From: Candidatus Altarchaeales archaeon
GTDB taxonomy: Archaea; Altiarchaeota; Altiarchaeia; IMC4; QMZM01
Assembly (NCBI GenBank): GCA_003663115.1
Contig: QMZJ01000008.1
Coordinates: 1-17,756, forward strand
Direction of reading: 5' to 3'
DNA: 17,756 nt
Shown in pieces: positions 6,919-12,779 of this stretch. The position numbers were made by a program, and so were the translations under genes. Within the stretch, counting starts at the first letter, position 1; the number at the start of each line of letters is the position of its first letter. The notes under the pieces are model-generated. The model was not told the origin of the DNA. It saw only the letters and a program-made list of their open reading frames with translations, and searched no databases.

Positions 6919-7629
6919 ATGAGGAGGCCCTTTTTTTTATTATCTCTTCTATCGTTGTGTTATTGCGTGCAGGGTATTGCTACCGACATTGTCCCCAGTG
7001 GTTGGGCCAGTGTTCCCCCCGTGATTGATGGTGCCTTCTCCCCGTCGGAGTGGTCCAATTCCACGGTAATCGTTTTATCTGGTTTCGATCGGCTCTATGT
7101 CATGAATAACCGCACTCATTTGTTTTTTCTTTATAGAATCTTGGACAGGAACAGATTCTACAAAGATTCTGCTCTATTTCTTGACCCCAACGGCGATGGA
7201 CTCTATGACTACACCTATGGCGACAGCAAAGTATTTGTGGTTTTCCCTCTGTTTGGTGGTCCCGTTGGTGATGGTGGGAGTGTTTATTGTGGCAATCCTC
7301 TGTTTGGCGTCTCCGGGATGAACTGCGGCGACTCTTTTGGAGATATCGTGGGGGATTGTAGGCTTGTTCATAGCAGGTCTTCTACTTCCATCATCTCCGA
7401 AATTTCAATCCCACTGGACAGTGCATCGGGAAATGGTGTCTTTTTCTGGCTCCTCTATGGTTTCCCATCCCCTATTTGCTATCCTGAGGCTCTGCAGTGC
7501 TTCCGTAACCCGGTGTTCGCTGAACTCATACTCGCCGATGGTCCCGAGGATACAGAGCAGGTTATCTATCGAGGGGACTACGTCGGCCCACTTGATTACT
7601 ATGATATAAAACCATCCCCAGCTAACTGA
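6919..7629 (+). CDS. Secreted CBM9/DOMON-like hypothetical protein
   Basis: 236 aa from the ATG at 6919; an in-frame TTG at 6913 has no room for a ribosome-binding site. RRPFFLLSLLSLCYCVQGIA is a signal peptide with a likely cut after it, so the protein is exported. The mature part starts with VPPVIDGAFSPSEWSNSTV, the 'DG...W' opening of carbohydrate-binding module 9 / DOMON-like beta-sandwiches, then LYVMNNRTHLFFLY and ALFLDPNGDGLYDYTYGD, a typical second half of such domains. Five cysteines in the mature part could make disulfides, and NST and NRT are N-glycosylation sequons. No membrane anchor is seen at the C-terminus. Ligand unknown. It has its own upstream region after glyA and converges on rbkR. 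The residue composition (aromatic and Gly rich) differs from neighbouring cytosolic proteins, as expected of a secreted one. Confidence 0.7.
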   Translation: MRRPFFLLSLLSLCYCVQGIATDIVPSGWASVPPVIDGAFSPSEWSNSTVIVLSGFDRLYVMNNRTHLFFLYRILDRNRFYKDSALFLDPNGDGLYDYTYGDSKVFVVFPLFGGPVGDGGSVYCGNPLFGVSGMNCGDSFGDIVGDCRLVHSRSSTSIISEISIPLDSASGNGVFFWLLYGFPSPICYPEALQCFRNPVFAELILADGPEDTEQVIYRGDYVGPLDYYDIKPSPAN

Positions 7630-7650
7630 GATATCCCCATGGTAACATAA

Positions 7651-8304
7651 TCAGGGCTTGATCTCTATCTTCAGAACATCGCCGTCTTTTATCTTGTGTT
7701 TTTCTCTAAGTTTTTCCTTGCTCACTATCTCAAACTCATCGATGTAGTGTTTTCTTTGAGGTATTACCAGATAGCAATCCTCTTCCCATTCATCCCCCAT
7801 GAGCTTTACCGGCATATACCTTATTTCTCCAAAGGTTCTGTCGCCTTTTTTGAAGCCTCTTATAGTGCCCGTTGTGTATTTATCTATGCTTGGATATGTC
7901 CTTTGGGGTTTGATATTCAGGGTTCCGAAGAATGGCTTAAAACCGATACTCCTCTGTAATCTATCTGCGTACTCCCTGACGTAATAGGCGCCTTCACCGA
8001 GTCCGCTGATTACCTTGCCCTCAATTAGCATGGGTTTATCACCCTCTTCGATAAAATCCCGCAGATTTAAATATACCTCTTCCAAGAGATTTATCCCCTT
8101 TTCGGTAAATTTAACCACTTGTCCTTTACCCTTCCTGCTCCTTTCGATAAATCCCCGCTTTTCCAATCTCGTCAGGTAGCGAGAAGCACTCTGTTGTGAG
8201 ATCCCCAGGTAATTTCCCAGCTCCGATGAGGAGATTAAGAGTTTATCCCCTCTGAACCTCATCCGTTTGCCGAGTTCATAAAGAATTAAGAAGCTTCGAT
8301 CCAT
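7651..8304 (-). CDS. rbkR: CTP-dependent riboflavin kinase with N-terminal winged-helix regulator domain (RbkR type)
   Basis: 217 aa. Residues 1-85 are a winged helix-turn-helix: SSSELGNYLGISQQSASRYL then LEKRGFIERSRKGKGQ. Residues 92-217 are the archaeal riboflavin kinase (DUF120) domain, with GKVISGLGEGAYYV (96-109) and GFKPFFGTLNIK (121-132), the nucleotide- and flavin-binding segments. This kinase makes FMN from riboflavin using CTP rather than ATP. Fused forms (RbkR) also repress or activate riboflavin biosynthesis and transport genes, with the flavin as effector. It follows tfb on the same strand after 12 bases, at the end of the gar1-tfb-rbkR cluster. I see no obvious operator for it in the window. 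The start codon has only a weak ribosome-binding site. Confidence 0.92.
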   Translation of the reverse strand: MDRSFLILYELGKRMRFRGDKLLISSSELGNYLGISQQSASRYLTRLEKRGFIERSRKGKGQVVKFTEKGINLLEEVYLNLRDFIEEGDKPMLIEGKVISGLGEGAYYVREYADRLQRSIGFKPFFGTLNIKPQRTYPSIDKYTTGTIRGFKKGDRTFGEIRYMPVKLMGDEWEEDCYLVIPQRKHYIDEFEIVSKEKLREKHKIKDGDVLKIEIKP

Positions 8305-8316
8305 CCTAAGAAAGAG

Positions 8317-9267
8317 CTATACTTCAAGGTCTAATGCCCTTACCAACTCCTCATACCTATTCCTTATTGTAACCTCGGTTACTCCAACCAATCTGCCAGC
8401 GATGCCCTTCTGTGTCTGTTTATCATTTGTTATCTTTCCGGCGAGATAGATGGCTGCTGCGGCAACCCCAGTGGGACCCTTCCCCGATGTTATACCCCTC
8501 TTCGTAGCCATTTCTAGAATCTCTATCGCCTTTGCCTCGGTCCTTCCAGACAACCCGAGCTCTGAAGCAAACCTTGGCACATAGTCCATTGGAGTCGCTA
8601 CGGGCATCTTCAGCTTTAGCCTTCTACAGACAAATCTATAGCTCCTGCCGATGTCTTTCTTTTTAACACCCGAAACCTCCTCCAGCTCTTCCAGTGTTTT
8701 TGGGAGATGATGCCTTCTGGATATCAGATAGATGATGGCGGCAACTACACACTCTATGGACCTCCCCCTGACCAAACCACTGGTAACGGCTCTACGATAC
8801 CACATGGCGCATTCCTCTTTTATATTGTTTGGTATCTTAAGACAGGCACACATTCTATCCAGTTCGGGTAAAGCAATAGAAAGGTTTCTTTGGATGGAAT
8901 CAGACATTCTAGAGCGTCGTTGCCATTTTCTGAGCCTGTAGACCTGGGCCTTTCTCTCGGGTTGGATGGGTCCACCCCTTATGTCCCTGTCGTATCTGTC
9001 TATCTCTGTAGTAAGACCCTTATTTAACTTCGAATACCTTACCAGACCACCGGTCCTTGATCTCCTGCTTTTCTGATCCTCATCAAAGGCCCTCCACTCT
9101 GGGCCAAAATCGAACATCTCATCCTCTATGACAAAACCACAATCCCTGCAGATTATCTCACCGTGGGTATAATCGGTCTTCAGATTAGTACTCTGACAAT
9201 TCGGGCAACTCAGCTGTTCTTCATAATCTAGAGCTTCCTCATCCGGAGGGACTTTAGCAGTGGCCAT
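8317..9267 (-). CDS. tfb: Transcription initiation factor TFB
   Basis: 316 aa, normal for archaeal TFB, the TFIIB homologue that bridges TBP-bound TATA boxes and RNA polymerase. N-terminal zinc ribbon: Cys21, Cys24 (CPNC) and Cys40, Cys43 (CRDC). The B-reader/linker follows (FDFGPEWRAFDEDQKSRRSR, 52-71). Two cyclin-like repeats fill the C-terminus, roughly 130-215 and 225-310; the second carries GPTGVAAAAIYLAG and the helix-turn-helix VGVTEVTIRNRYEEL that reads the BRE. It starts four bases after the gar1 stop on the same strand; a gar1-tfb pair is a common euryarchaeal arrangement. rbkR follows. Confidence 0.97.
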   Translation of the reverse strand: MATAKVPPDEEALDYEEQLSCPNCQSTNLKTDYTHGEIICRDCGFVIEDEMFDFGPEWRAFDEDQKSRRSRTGGLVRYSKLNKGLTTEIDRYDRDIRGGPIQPERKAQVYRLRKWQRRSRMSDSIQRNLSIALPELDRMCACLKIPNNIKEECAMWYRRAVTSGLVRGRSIECVVAAIIYLISRRHHLPKTLEELEEVSGVKKKDIGRSYRFVCRRLKLKMPVATPMDYVPRFASELGLSGRTEAKAIEILEMATKRGITSGKGPTGVAAAAIYLAGKITNDKQTQKGIAGRLVGVTEVTIRNRYEELVRALDLEV

Positions 9268-9271
9268 TTTA

Positions 9272-9529
9272 TCAGCTTACATACAATGTTTTTCCGATAA
9301 ATGTCTCGGGATTTTTGAAATTCCCCGACAATCTAACAACGAAATATGGCATATCCACCCTGCCAATTATATCAGAAATCCTTCCTATATTCAATTTGTT
9401 AACAGAAACACGCCTTCCATAAAGCCCTCTCGCAGATTTAAGATTAATACCTTCCAGAGCTGAAGACGGCACAATTATCATATCACCCACACATGAAGTG
9501 ATTCTCCCCAGTTTCAAATCGGCACCCAT
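9272..9529 (-). CDS. gar1: H/ACA ribonucleoprotein subunit Gar1
   Basis: 85 aa, the compact archaeal form without glycine-arginine tails. The core Gar1 beta-barrel is visible: LGRITSCVGDMIIVPSS at the N-terminus and NIGRISDIIGRVDMPYFVVR (the 'G-x-V-x-D-I-x-G-x-V-x-x-P' motif), then NPETFIGKTLYV. Gar1 binds the pseudouridine synthase Cbf5 and helps substrate turnover in RNA-guided pseudouridylation of rRNA and tRNA. It is first in the gar1-tfb-rbkR run and divergent from the M42 peptidase gene across 56 bases. Confidence 0.9.
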   Translation of the reverse strand: MGADLKLGRITSCVGDMIIVPSSALEGINLKSARGLYGRRVSVNKLNIGRISDIIGRVDMPYFVVRLSGNFKNPETFIGKTLYVS

Positions 9530-9550
9530 AATCTCAAAGAAAAATTATCT

Positions 9551-9582
9551 AAATATAAATTAAGAGATTTACAAATATAAAT
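9551..9582. promoter_or_regulatory. Compact divergent promoter of gar1 and the M42 peptidase
   Basis: AAATATAAAT occurs at 9551-9560 and AAATATAAAT again at 9573-9582, an exact direct repeat in a 56-base gap. The first copy lies ~26-35 bases before the plus-strand ATG (9586). The second, read on minus, is ~44-53 bases before the gar1 start (9529). Each is at a TATA-like distance from one gene with a short leader. A GAG next to gar1 may be its ribosome-binding site. Confidence 0.5.
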
Positions 9583-9585
9583 ATT

Positions 9586-10623
9586 ATGAGAAAAATGGAG
9601 CTACTAAAAAAACTCTGTAATGCACACGGGGTTTCCGGTTTCGAGGGAGAGGTTACCCGGATGATGAAGGAGGAATTTAAGAAATCGTGTGAGAGCGTTG
9701 AGGTTGATAGCTTCGGGAATGTCATAGCGAGAAAGGGCAGAGGGAAAAAGAAAATAATGCTTGCAGCACATATGGATGAGATTGGCCTGATGGTTAAGCA
9801 TATAAACGAAAAGGGTTTCATAAACTTTGTCAAGATTGGGGGTATAGATGACAGGGTTTTGATGAACCAGAGGGTGATTATAAAGACGAAAGAGGGGGAC
9901 ATTCCGGGGGTTATAGGCTCCAAACCACCGCACCTTCAGAAAGAGGAGGAAAAGAAAAATGTGATAAAACATGAAGAGCTTTTCATCGACATAGGGGCCA
10001 GGGACCAGAAGGATGCAAAGAAGAGGGTGAGGATAGGGGACCCGATAATATTTGAATCAAATTTTGGTCAGTTTACTAAGGATGTTTTCTACGGTAAGGC
10101 CATAGACGATAGGTTAGGTTGCTACATACTTCAGAGGGTGATGGAAAAGATTCCCGGAGATATTGACGCGACGATCTATGCGGTCGGAACGGTACAGGAG
10201 GAGGTCGGGTTGAAGGGGGCGAGAGTCGCTGCGTTTAGATTGGATCCCGACTACGCCTTTGCCATCGATACTACCATAGCTGGGGACACACCACAGATAA
10301 AGGAGACGGAATCGAGCCTGAAGATAGGGAAGGGCCCCGCCATTACCATTACCGAAGCATCCGGGAGGGGTGTTGTGACCCACCCGAGGTTAAGGGAGCT
10401 TATGATAAAAACGGCGGAGAAGTACAGGATACCCTACCAGGTAGATGTTCTGGAGGGGGGTATGACAGATGGGGCCATAATCTATCTTACAAGAGAGGGC
10501 GTGCCCACGGGGGTTATATCCATAGCGTGTCGTTACATTCACGGACCCACTGGCGTGTTCAGTATGAAGGACGTAGATAATGCGATAAAGCTCCTGACAA
10601 AGATACTATTGGAGTTGAGGTAG
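9586..10623 (+). CDS. M42 family metallo-aminopeptidase (tetrahedral aminopeptidase / PepA-like)
   Basis: 345 aa. Two-metal aminopeptidase features in order: His62 in AAHMDEIG, Asp174 in GKAIDDRLGC bridging the metals, the catalytic Glu205 with Glu206 in VQEEVGLKGA, Asp228 in AIDTT, and His319 in CRYIHGP. All ligands expected for the M42 family are present, so it should be active. Such archaeal enzymes form 12-subunit tetrahedral particles that trim peptides released by the proteasome. An in-frame ATG at 9595 would make it three residues shorter. It is divergent from gar1, and the next gene downstream on the same strand is only a fragment 400 bases away. Confidence 0.93.
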   Translation: MRKMELLKKLCNAHGVSGFEGEVTRMMKEEFKKSCESVEVDSFGNVIARKGRGKKKIMLAAHMDEIGLMVKHINEKGFINFVKIGGIDDRVLMNQRVIIKTKEGDIPGVIGSKPPHLQKEEEKKNVIKHEELFIDIGARDQKDAKKRVRIGDPIIFESNFGQFTKDVFYGKAIDDRLGCYILQRVMEKIPGDIDATIYAVGTVQEEVGLKGARVAAFRLDPDYAFAIDTTIAGDTPQIKETESSLKIGKGPAITITEASGRGVVTHPRLRELMIKTAEKYRIPYQVDVLEGGMTDGAIIYLTREGVPTGVISIACRYIHGPTGVFSMKDVDNAIKLLTKILLELR

Positions 10624-10809
10624 TTGATTTTTATGGTGAGAAAAATACAGTATTTTACAAGTGGCAACAGCCTTTTTGATTATAATGTTACGATTTCCGT
10701 TCGGAACTACTGATATTGAAAAGGGAGGAATATATTGCAGAATTATTTTTAACACAAGTAAACGAATATAAGAAAACCCTGCTTAATCTTGCATTTGAGT
10801 AAAAGGACT

Positions 10810-10877
10810 CACATCAATAATCTCCCCCGTTCTACTTTCAGAACTATTGATCAGAGATTTGGTTGTTTGATGATGTG
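10810..10877. repeat. Nested inverted repeats, possible structured RNA
   Basis: Several perfect pairings share one 68-base stretch. CACATCA (10810-10816) pairs with TGATGTG (10871-10877); AATCTC (10819-10824) with GAGATT (10854-10859); GTTCT (10829-10833) with AGAAC (10840-10844). ATCAATA (10813-10819) can instead pair with TATTGAT (10845-10851), stacking directly on the inner GTTCT/AGAAC stem. The two sets are partly exclusive, as in a switching or alternative fold, but chance in AT-rich DNA is not excluded. Confidence 0.3.
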
Positions 10878-10924
10878 AAAAGTTTGTCTGCAATATATAC
10901 ATCGAAGCTGGACAGAAGCAAGTG

Positions 10925-10950
10925 TTGAATTCACCATCAGGCGAATTCAA
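10925..10950. repeat. 8-bp perfect inverted repeat
   Basis: TTGAATTC (10925-10932) and GAATTCAA (10943-10950) flank a 10-base loop whose CC and GG can also pair. No T run follows directly, so it is not a simple terminator. It lies in the gene-free stretch before the ATPase fragment. Confidence 0.45.
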
Positions 10951-11014
10951 GTTTTGTAACTTTGTATGGGATAGGAGAATGGTGTGAACCAATAAGAACA
11001 TTAGTTCTCAATTT

Positions 11015-11341
11015 TGAACTAATATTAATCTACCAAATTTGAGGATTACATTATCTGCATCTTCAAGCTTAATGATAGAGGAATCTGCAGTGAAAAATTT
11101 GGCGGGAAGGTATTTTCTGAGAGAGGTAAAGCCACTGTCATTGAAAGAGTTTTCGGAGCTATACCTTGATAAAAAAATAGAGGATATGGGGATATGGAGA
11201 GGCGAAGTGGAGAGAATTTTTAACCAATATATTAAGAAGCCATTCCCCGAGATCGTGAAATGGACTGACGAGGGAAGGATTCGCGAGTATATCAGAGAGA
11301 TGGTGATAGAAAAGGTCGGTGAGCCACCCACTCATAAATGA
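11015..11341 (+). pseudogene. Fragment of a COG1373/DUF4143-type AAA ATPase
   Basis: From the TTG at 11039 the frame reads LRITLSASSSLMIEESAVKN, LAGRYFLREVKPLSLKEFSE and later RIREYIREMVIEKV. This matches the middle of archaeal COG1373-like ATPases: the sensor-1 'GSSS' strand (here SASSS), then 'L-x-GR' and 'PLS-x-EF'. The Walker A and B part is absent: a TGA at 11015 closes the frame just upstream, and I find no P-loop in the 400 bases before it. The C-terminal DUF4143 part is absent too, because homology stops near 11318, where the tnpB element begins; the final GEPPTHK is encoded by the element's end. So it is broken at both sides and not expected to be functional. Confidence 0.65.
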
Positions 11342-11348
11342 TGTGGGC
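11326..11348 (-). repeat. Element end hairpin next to the tnpB stop
   Basis: Plus strand: ACCCAC (11326-11331), TCAT, AA loop, ATGA, an unpaired T (11342), GTGGGC (11343-11348). Stem of CCCAC/GTGGG plus an inner 4-bp stem with one bulged base. It overlaps the tnpB stop codon (11332-11334), as right-end hairpins of these elements often do. Confidence 0.7.
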
Positions 11349-12510
11349 TTCCTGCTTCCTCGACGAGGCTTGCCCCACCCATCGAGTGGAGTAGAGGTCT
11401 CATCTCCACAGGCGTTAGTTCGGGTCGCCCCGACCCTACCTCCTGAAGAGCCTTATTCAGTATATTCTTTGCAGCGTTGTGGTCTCTGTCCATTACCAGT
11501 CCGCAGGTTGGGCATCTATGCTCTCTAATCCAGACTGGTTTGTAGACATAAGCTCCACATCTGCTGCATATCTGTGATGTGTTTTTTGGATCTACCTTCA
11601 CCAGTGTCCTACCAGCACCCTCCGCCTTGTAGAACAGCATCTGGATGAAGGTTGACCATGCTGAATCAGCTTTATTCTTGGCATTGTAAGAGGATTCTAT
11701 CATCTCTTTCACTGCTAAATCTTCTACTGCTATCAGATCATAGTTCTCTATGTAGTACCTGCTTAGTTTGTGCAGAAAGTCTCTCCTTCTGTCGCTTATC
11801 CTCTCGTGAACTCTGGCTAACCTGCTGGCCTGTTTTATCCAGTTTTTAGAGCCTTTTTTCTTTCTGGATAGTTTTCTCTGCTGGATTTTCACTCGCTCCT
11901 CCAGTTTCAGCAGTTCGTGGGGATGTTCTACTCTCCCTCCCTCTGAATCAGTAAGATAGTTCTGGGTATTTAGGTCCATCCCAACTGCTCTGCCTGTAGT
12001 GCTTAGCTTTTCTGGCTTCTGTTCTACAGAGAAGATAGCAAACCACCTTCCACTCTGCTCTCGCTTGATGCAGACCTGCTTTATGTTTCCTTTTATCTTT
12101 CTGTGCAACTTGATTGGAATATCTCCGATCTTGCTCAGATGGAGTTTTCCGTCGAGAAGTTTGAATCCACTCTGGTTGTAGACAAATGTCTTCATTCGAC
12201 CATACTTTTTGAACCTGAGTCTTCCTACTTTCCTGCCTTTCTGCTTCAGCCCTCTCAGTCCTTTCAGGTTGGAGTAGAGTTGCCACAGAACATACTGCCT
12301 TGTCTTGGAGTGGACATTTTTCAGAGAAGGATATTTCTTCACCAGCCTGGGAATCTGAGCCTGCAATTCATACTTTGGAGGAACCTTCTTGGTTTTCTTC
12401 AACTCTCCAAGAAAATGATTGTAGAGCCACCTGCAACTCTCTAATGTTTCCAGCATCTCCATTTCCTGTGCCTTGCTCGGATAGAGCCTGAAACGATAGT
12501 TTAGGTTCAT
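11332..12510 (-). CDS. tnpB: TnpB, RNA-guided RuvC nuclease of an IS200/IS605 element
   Basis: 392 aa from the ATG at 12510. A longer frame from 12567 is rejected because it would put the TATA-like box (12541-12555) and a GAGAGG ribosome-binding site (12514-12519) inside the gene, and typical TnpBs begin at LNYRFRLYPSKAQ. RuvC catalytic residues are intact: Asp179 (VGMDLNT), Glu263 (IAVEDLAVKEM), Asp343 (MDRDHNAAKNI). The zinc finger CSRCGAY...CPTCG has Cys315, Cys318, Cys333, Cys336. The end VEMRPLL...EEAGSPHHL is typical of archaeal members. TnpB is a transposon-encoded, omega-RNA-guided DNA nuclease, ancestor of Cas12. The guide RNA would come from the 3' end of tnpB into the flank. No frameshift or stop is seen, so it is probably functional or recently so. 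Confidence 0.93.
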   Translation of the reverse strand: MNLNYRFRLYPSKAQEMEMLETLESCRWLYNHFLGELKKTKKVPPKYELQAQIPRLVKKYPSLKNVHSKTRQYVLWQLYSNLKGLRGLKQKGRKVGRLRFKKYGRMKTFVYNQSGFKLLDGKLHLSKIGDIPIKLHRKIKGNIKQVCIKREQSGRWFAIFSVEQKPEKLSTTGRAVGMDLNTQNYLTDSEGGRVEHPHELLKLEERVKIQQRKLSRKKKGSKNWIKQASRLARVHERISDRRRDFLHKLSRYYIENYDLIAVEDLAVKEMIESSYNAKNKADSAWSTFIQMLFYKAEGAGRTLVKVDPKNTSQICSRCGAYVYKPVWIREHRCPTCGLVMDRDHNAAKNILNKALQEVGSGRPELTPVEMRPLLHSMGGASLVEEAGSPHHL

Positions 12511-12540
12511 CGTCCTCTCTGCTCCTCGATATATTTTTGT

Positions 12541-12555
12541 ATTCATATATAAATA
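12541..12555 (-). promoter_or_regulatory. TATA-like box for tnpB
   Basis: On the minus strand TATTTATATATGAAT (12555-12541) is a clear TATA-like box, about 38 bases before the tnpB ATG at 12510. A GAGAGG (12519-12514) precedes that ATG. Together they support the 12510 start. Confidence 0.45.
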
Positions 12556-12563
12556 GCTTGCTT

Positions 12564-12752
12564 TCATCCCACCTCTAAAGAGTGTGGGATTTCCCGCAAG
12601 CCTTCGTTAAATCCGGTCCTTACCCCTTTTTCCCTGATCTCCTCCGTGTAAAACCCACCTATCCCCCTGTTTTTTATTTTCTCGATTACCCTCATGATCA
12701 GGGTCGTTTTCCCCACTCCCGGTGGCCCCATAAGAAGGATATTCTTTGCCAT
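12564..12752 (-). pseudogene. Truncated nucleoside-triphosphatase, THEP1 type
   Basis: The 62-codon frame begins MAKNILLMGPPGVGKTTLIM, with an intact Walker A (GPPGVGKT), and continues GGFYTEEIREKGVRTGF, the hallmark THEP1 segment. Family members are ~170-190 aa, so about 48 true residues remain. After GF the reading frame enters the tnpB element end and closes with NEGLREIPHSLEVG, which is encoded by the terminal hairpin region. Walker B and the rest of the enzyme are absent and I do not find them on the other side of the element. THEP1 hydrolyses NTPs (ATP, GTP and others); this copy should be dead. An AT-rich palindrome (12761-12777) may be its promoter, and TraB is divergent from it. Confidence 0.8.
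12566..12590 (-). repeat. Element end hairpin upstream of tnpB
   Basis: Plus strand: ATCCCAC (12566-12572), CTCT, AA loop, AGAG, an unpaired T (12583), GTGGGAT (12584-12590). Same plan as the hairpin at the other end (CCCAC, four bases, AA, four complementary bases, T, GTGGG), but with a different inner stem that still pairs. This marks the left end of the element. Confidence 0.75.
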
Positions 12753-12760
12753 TATTTTTC

Positions 12761-12777
12761 CTATATCTAATATATAG
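12761..12777 (-). promoter_or_regulatory. AT-rich palindromic promoter of the THEP1 remnant
   Basis: CTATAT (12761-12766) and ATATAG (12772-12777) form an inverted repeat with a 5-base spacer. Read on minus, the TATA-like half lies ~23 bases from the THEP1 ATG (12752). It is too near the TraB ATG (12780) to serve it unless that gene starts later. Confidence 0.3.
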
Positions 12778-12779
12778 AC

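Larger units (their letters stand above)
10624..11038. other. Non-coding / degraded stretch after the M42 gene
   Basis: About 415 bases with no gene I can support. Short open pieces exist, e.g. 10686-10802 on plus encodes ~38 codons (FRSELLILKREEYIAELFL...) that look protein-like but match nothing I know and lack a clear start. A stop (TGA at 11015) lies in the frame of the ATPase fragment downstream. The stretch has several inverted repeats, listed separately. It may be decayed coding sequence, an RNA gene, or both. Confidence 0.5.
11319..12609 (-). mobile_element. tnpB-only IS200/IS605 (IS1341-type) insertion element
   Basis: The element contains one gene, tnpB, and no tnpA, so it would depend on a transposase elsewhere. 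Its ends carry similar hairpins: 11326-11348 just inside the tnpB 3' side, and 12566-12590 on the 5' side. Boundaries are approximate: the ATPase fragment homology stops near 11318, and THEP1 homology stops near 12610. In the tnpB reading direction the sequence before the left end is GGATTTAAC, whose TTTAAC lies ~15 bases from the hairpin and is a candidate target/TAM. No inverted terminal repeats or target duplication are expected or seen for this family. Confidence 0.75.

Noticed and set aside
7337..7609. 90-codon plus ORF inside the secreted-protein gene
   Set aside because: Out-of-frame shadow; the other frame has a signal peptide and CBM9-like motifs.
10783..11001. 72-codon minus-strand ORF in the gene-free stretch
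   Set aside because: No recognisable motifs, no ribosome-binding site, Cys/His/Ser-rich shadow-like composition, and it covers the inverted repeats.
11008..11331. Minus-strand ORF of 107 codons opposite the ATPase fragment
   Set aside because: It is the antisense shadow of the fragment, which matches a known family in the plus frame.
12511..12567. Extended N-terminus of TnpB
   Set aside because: The extra 19 residues cover the TATA-like box and end hairpin, and family members start at the later methionine.
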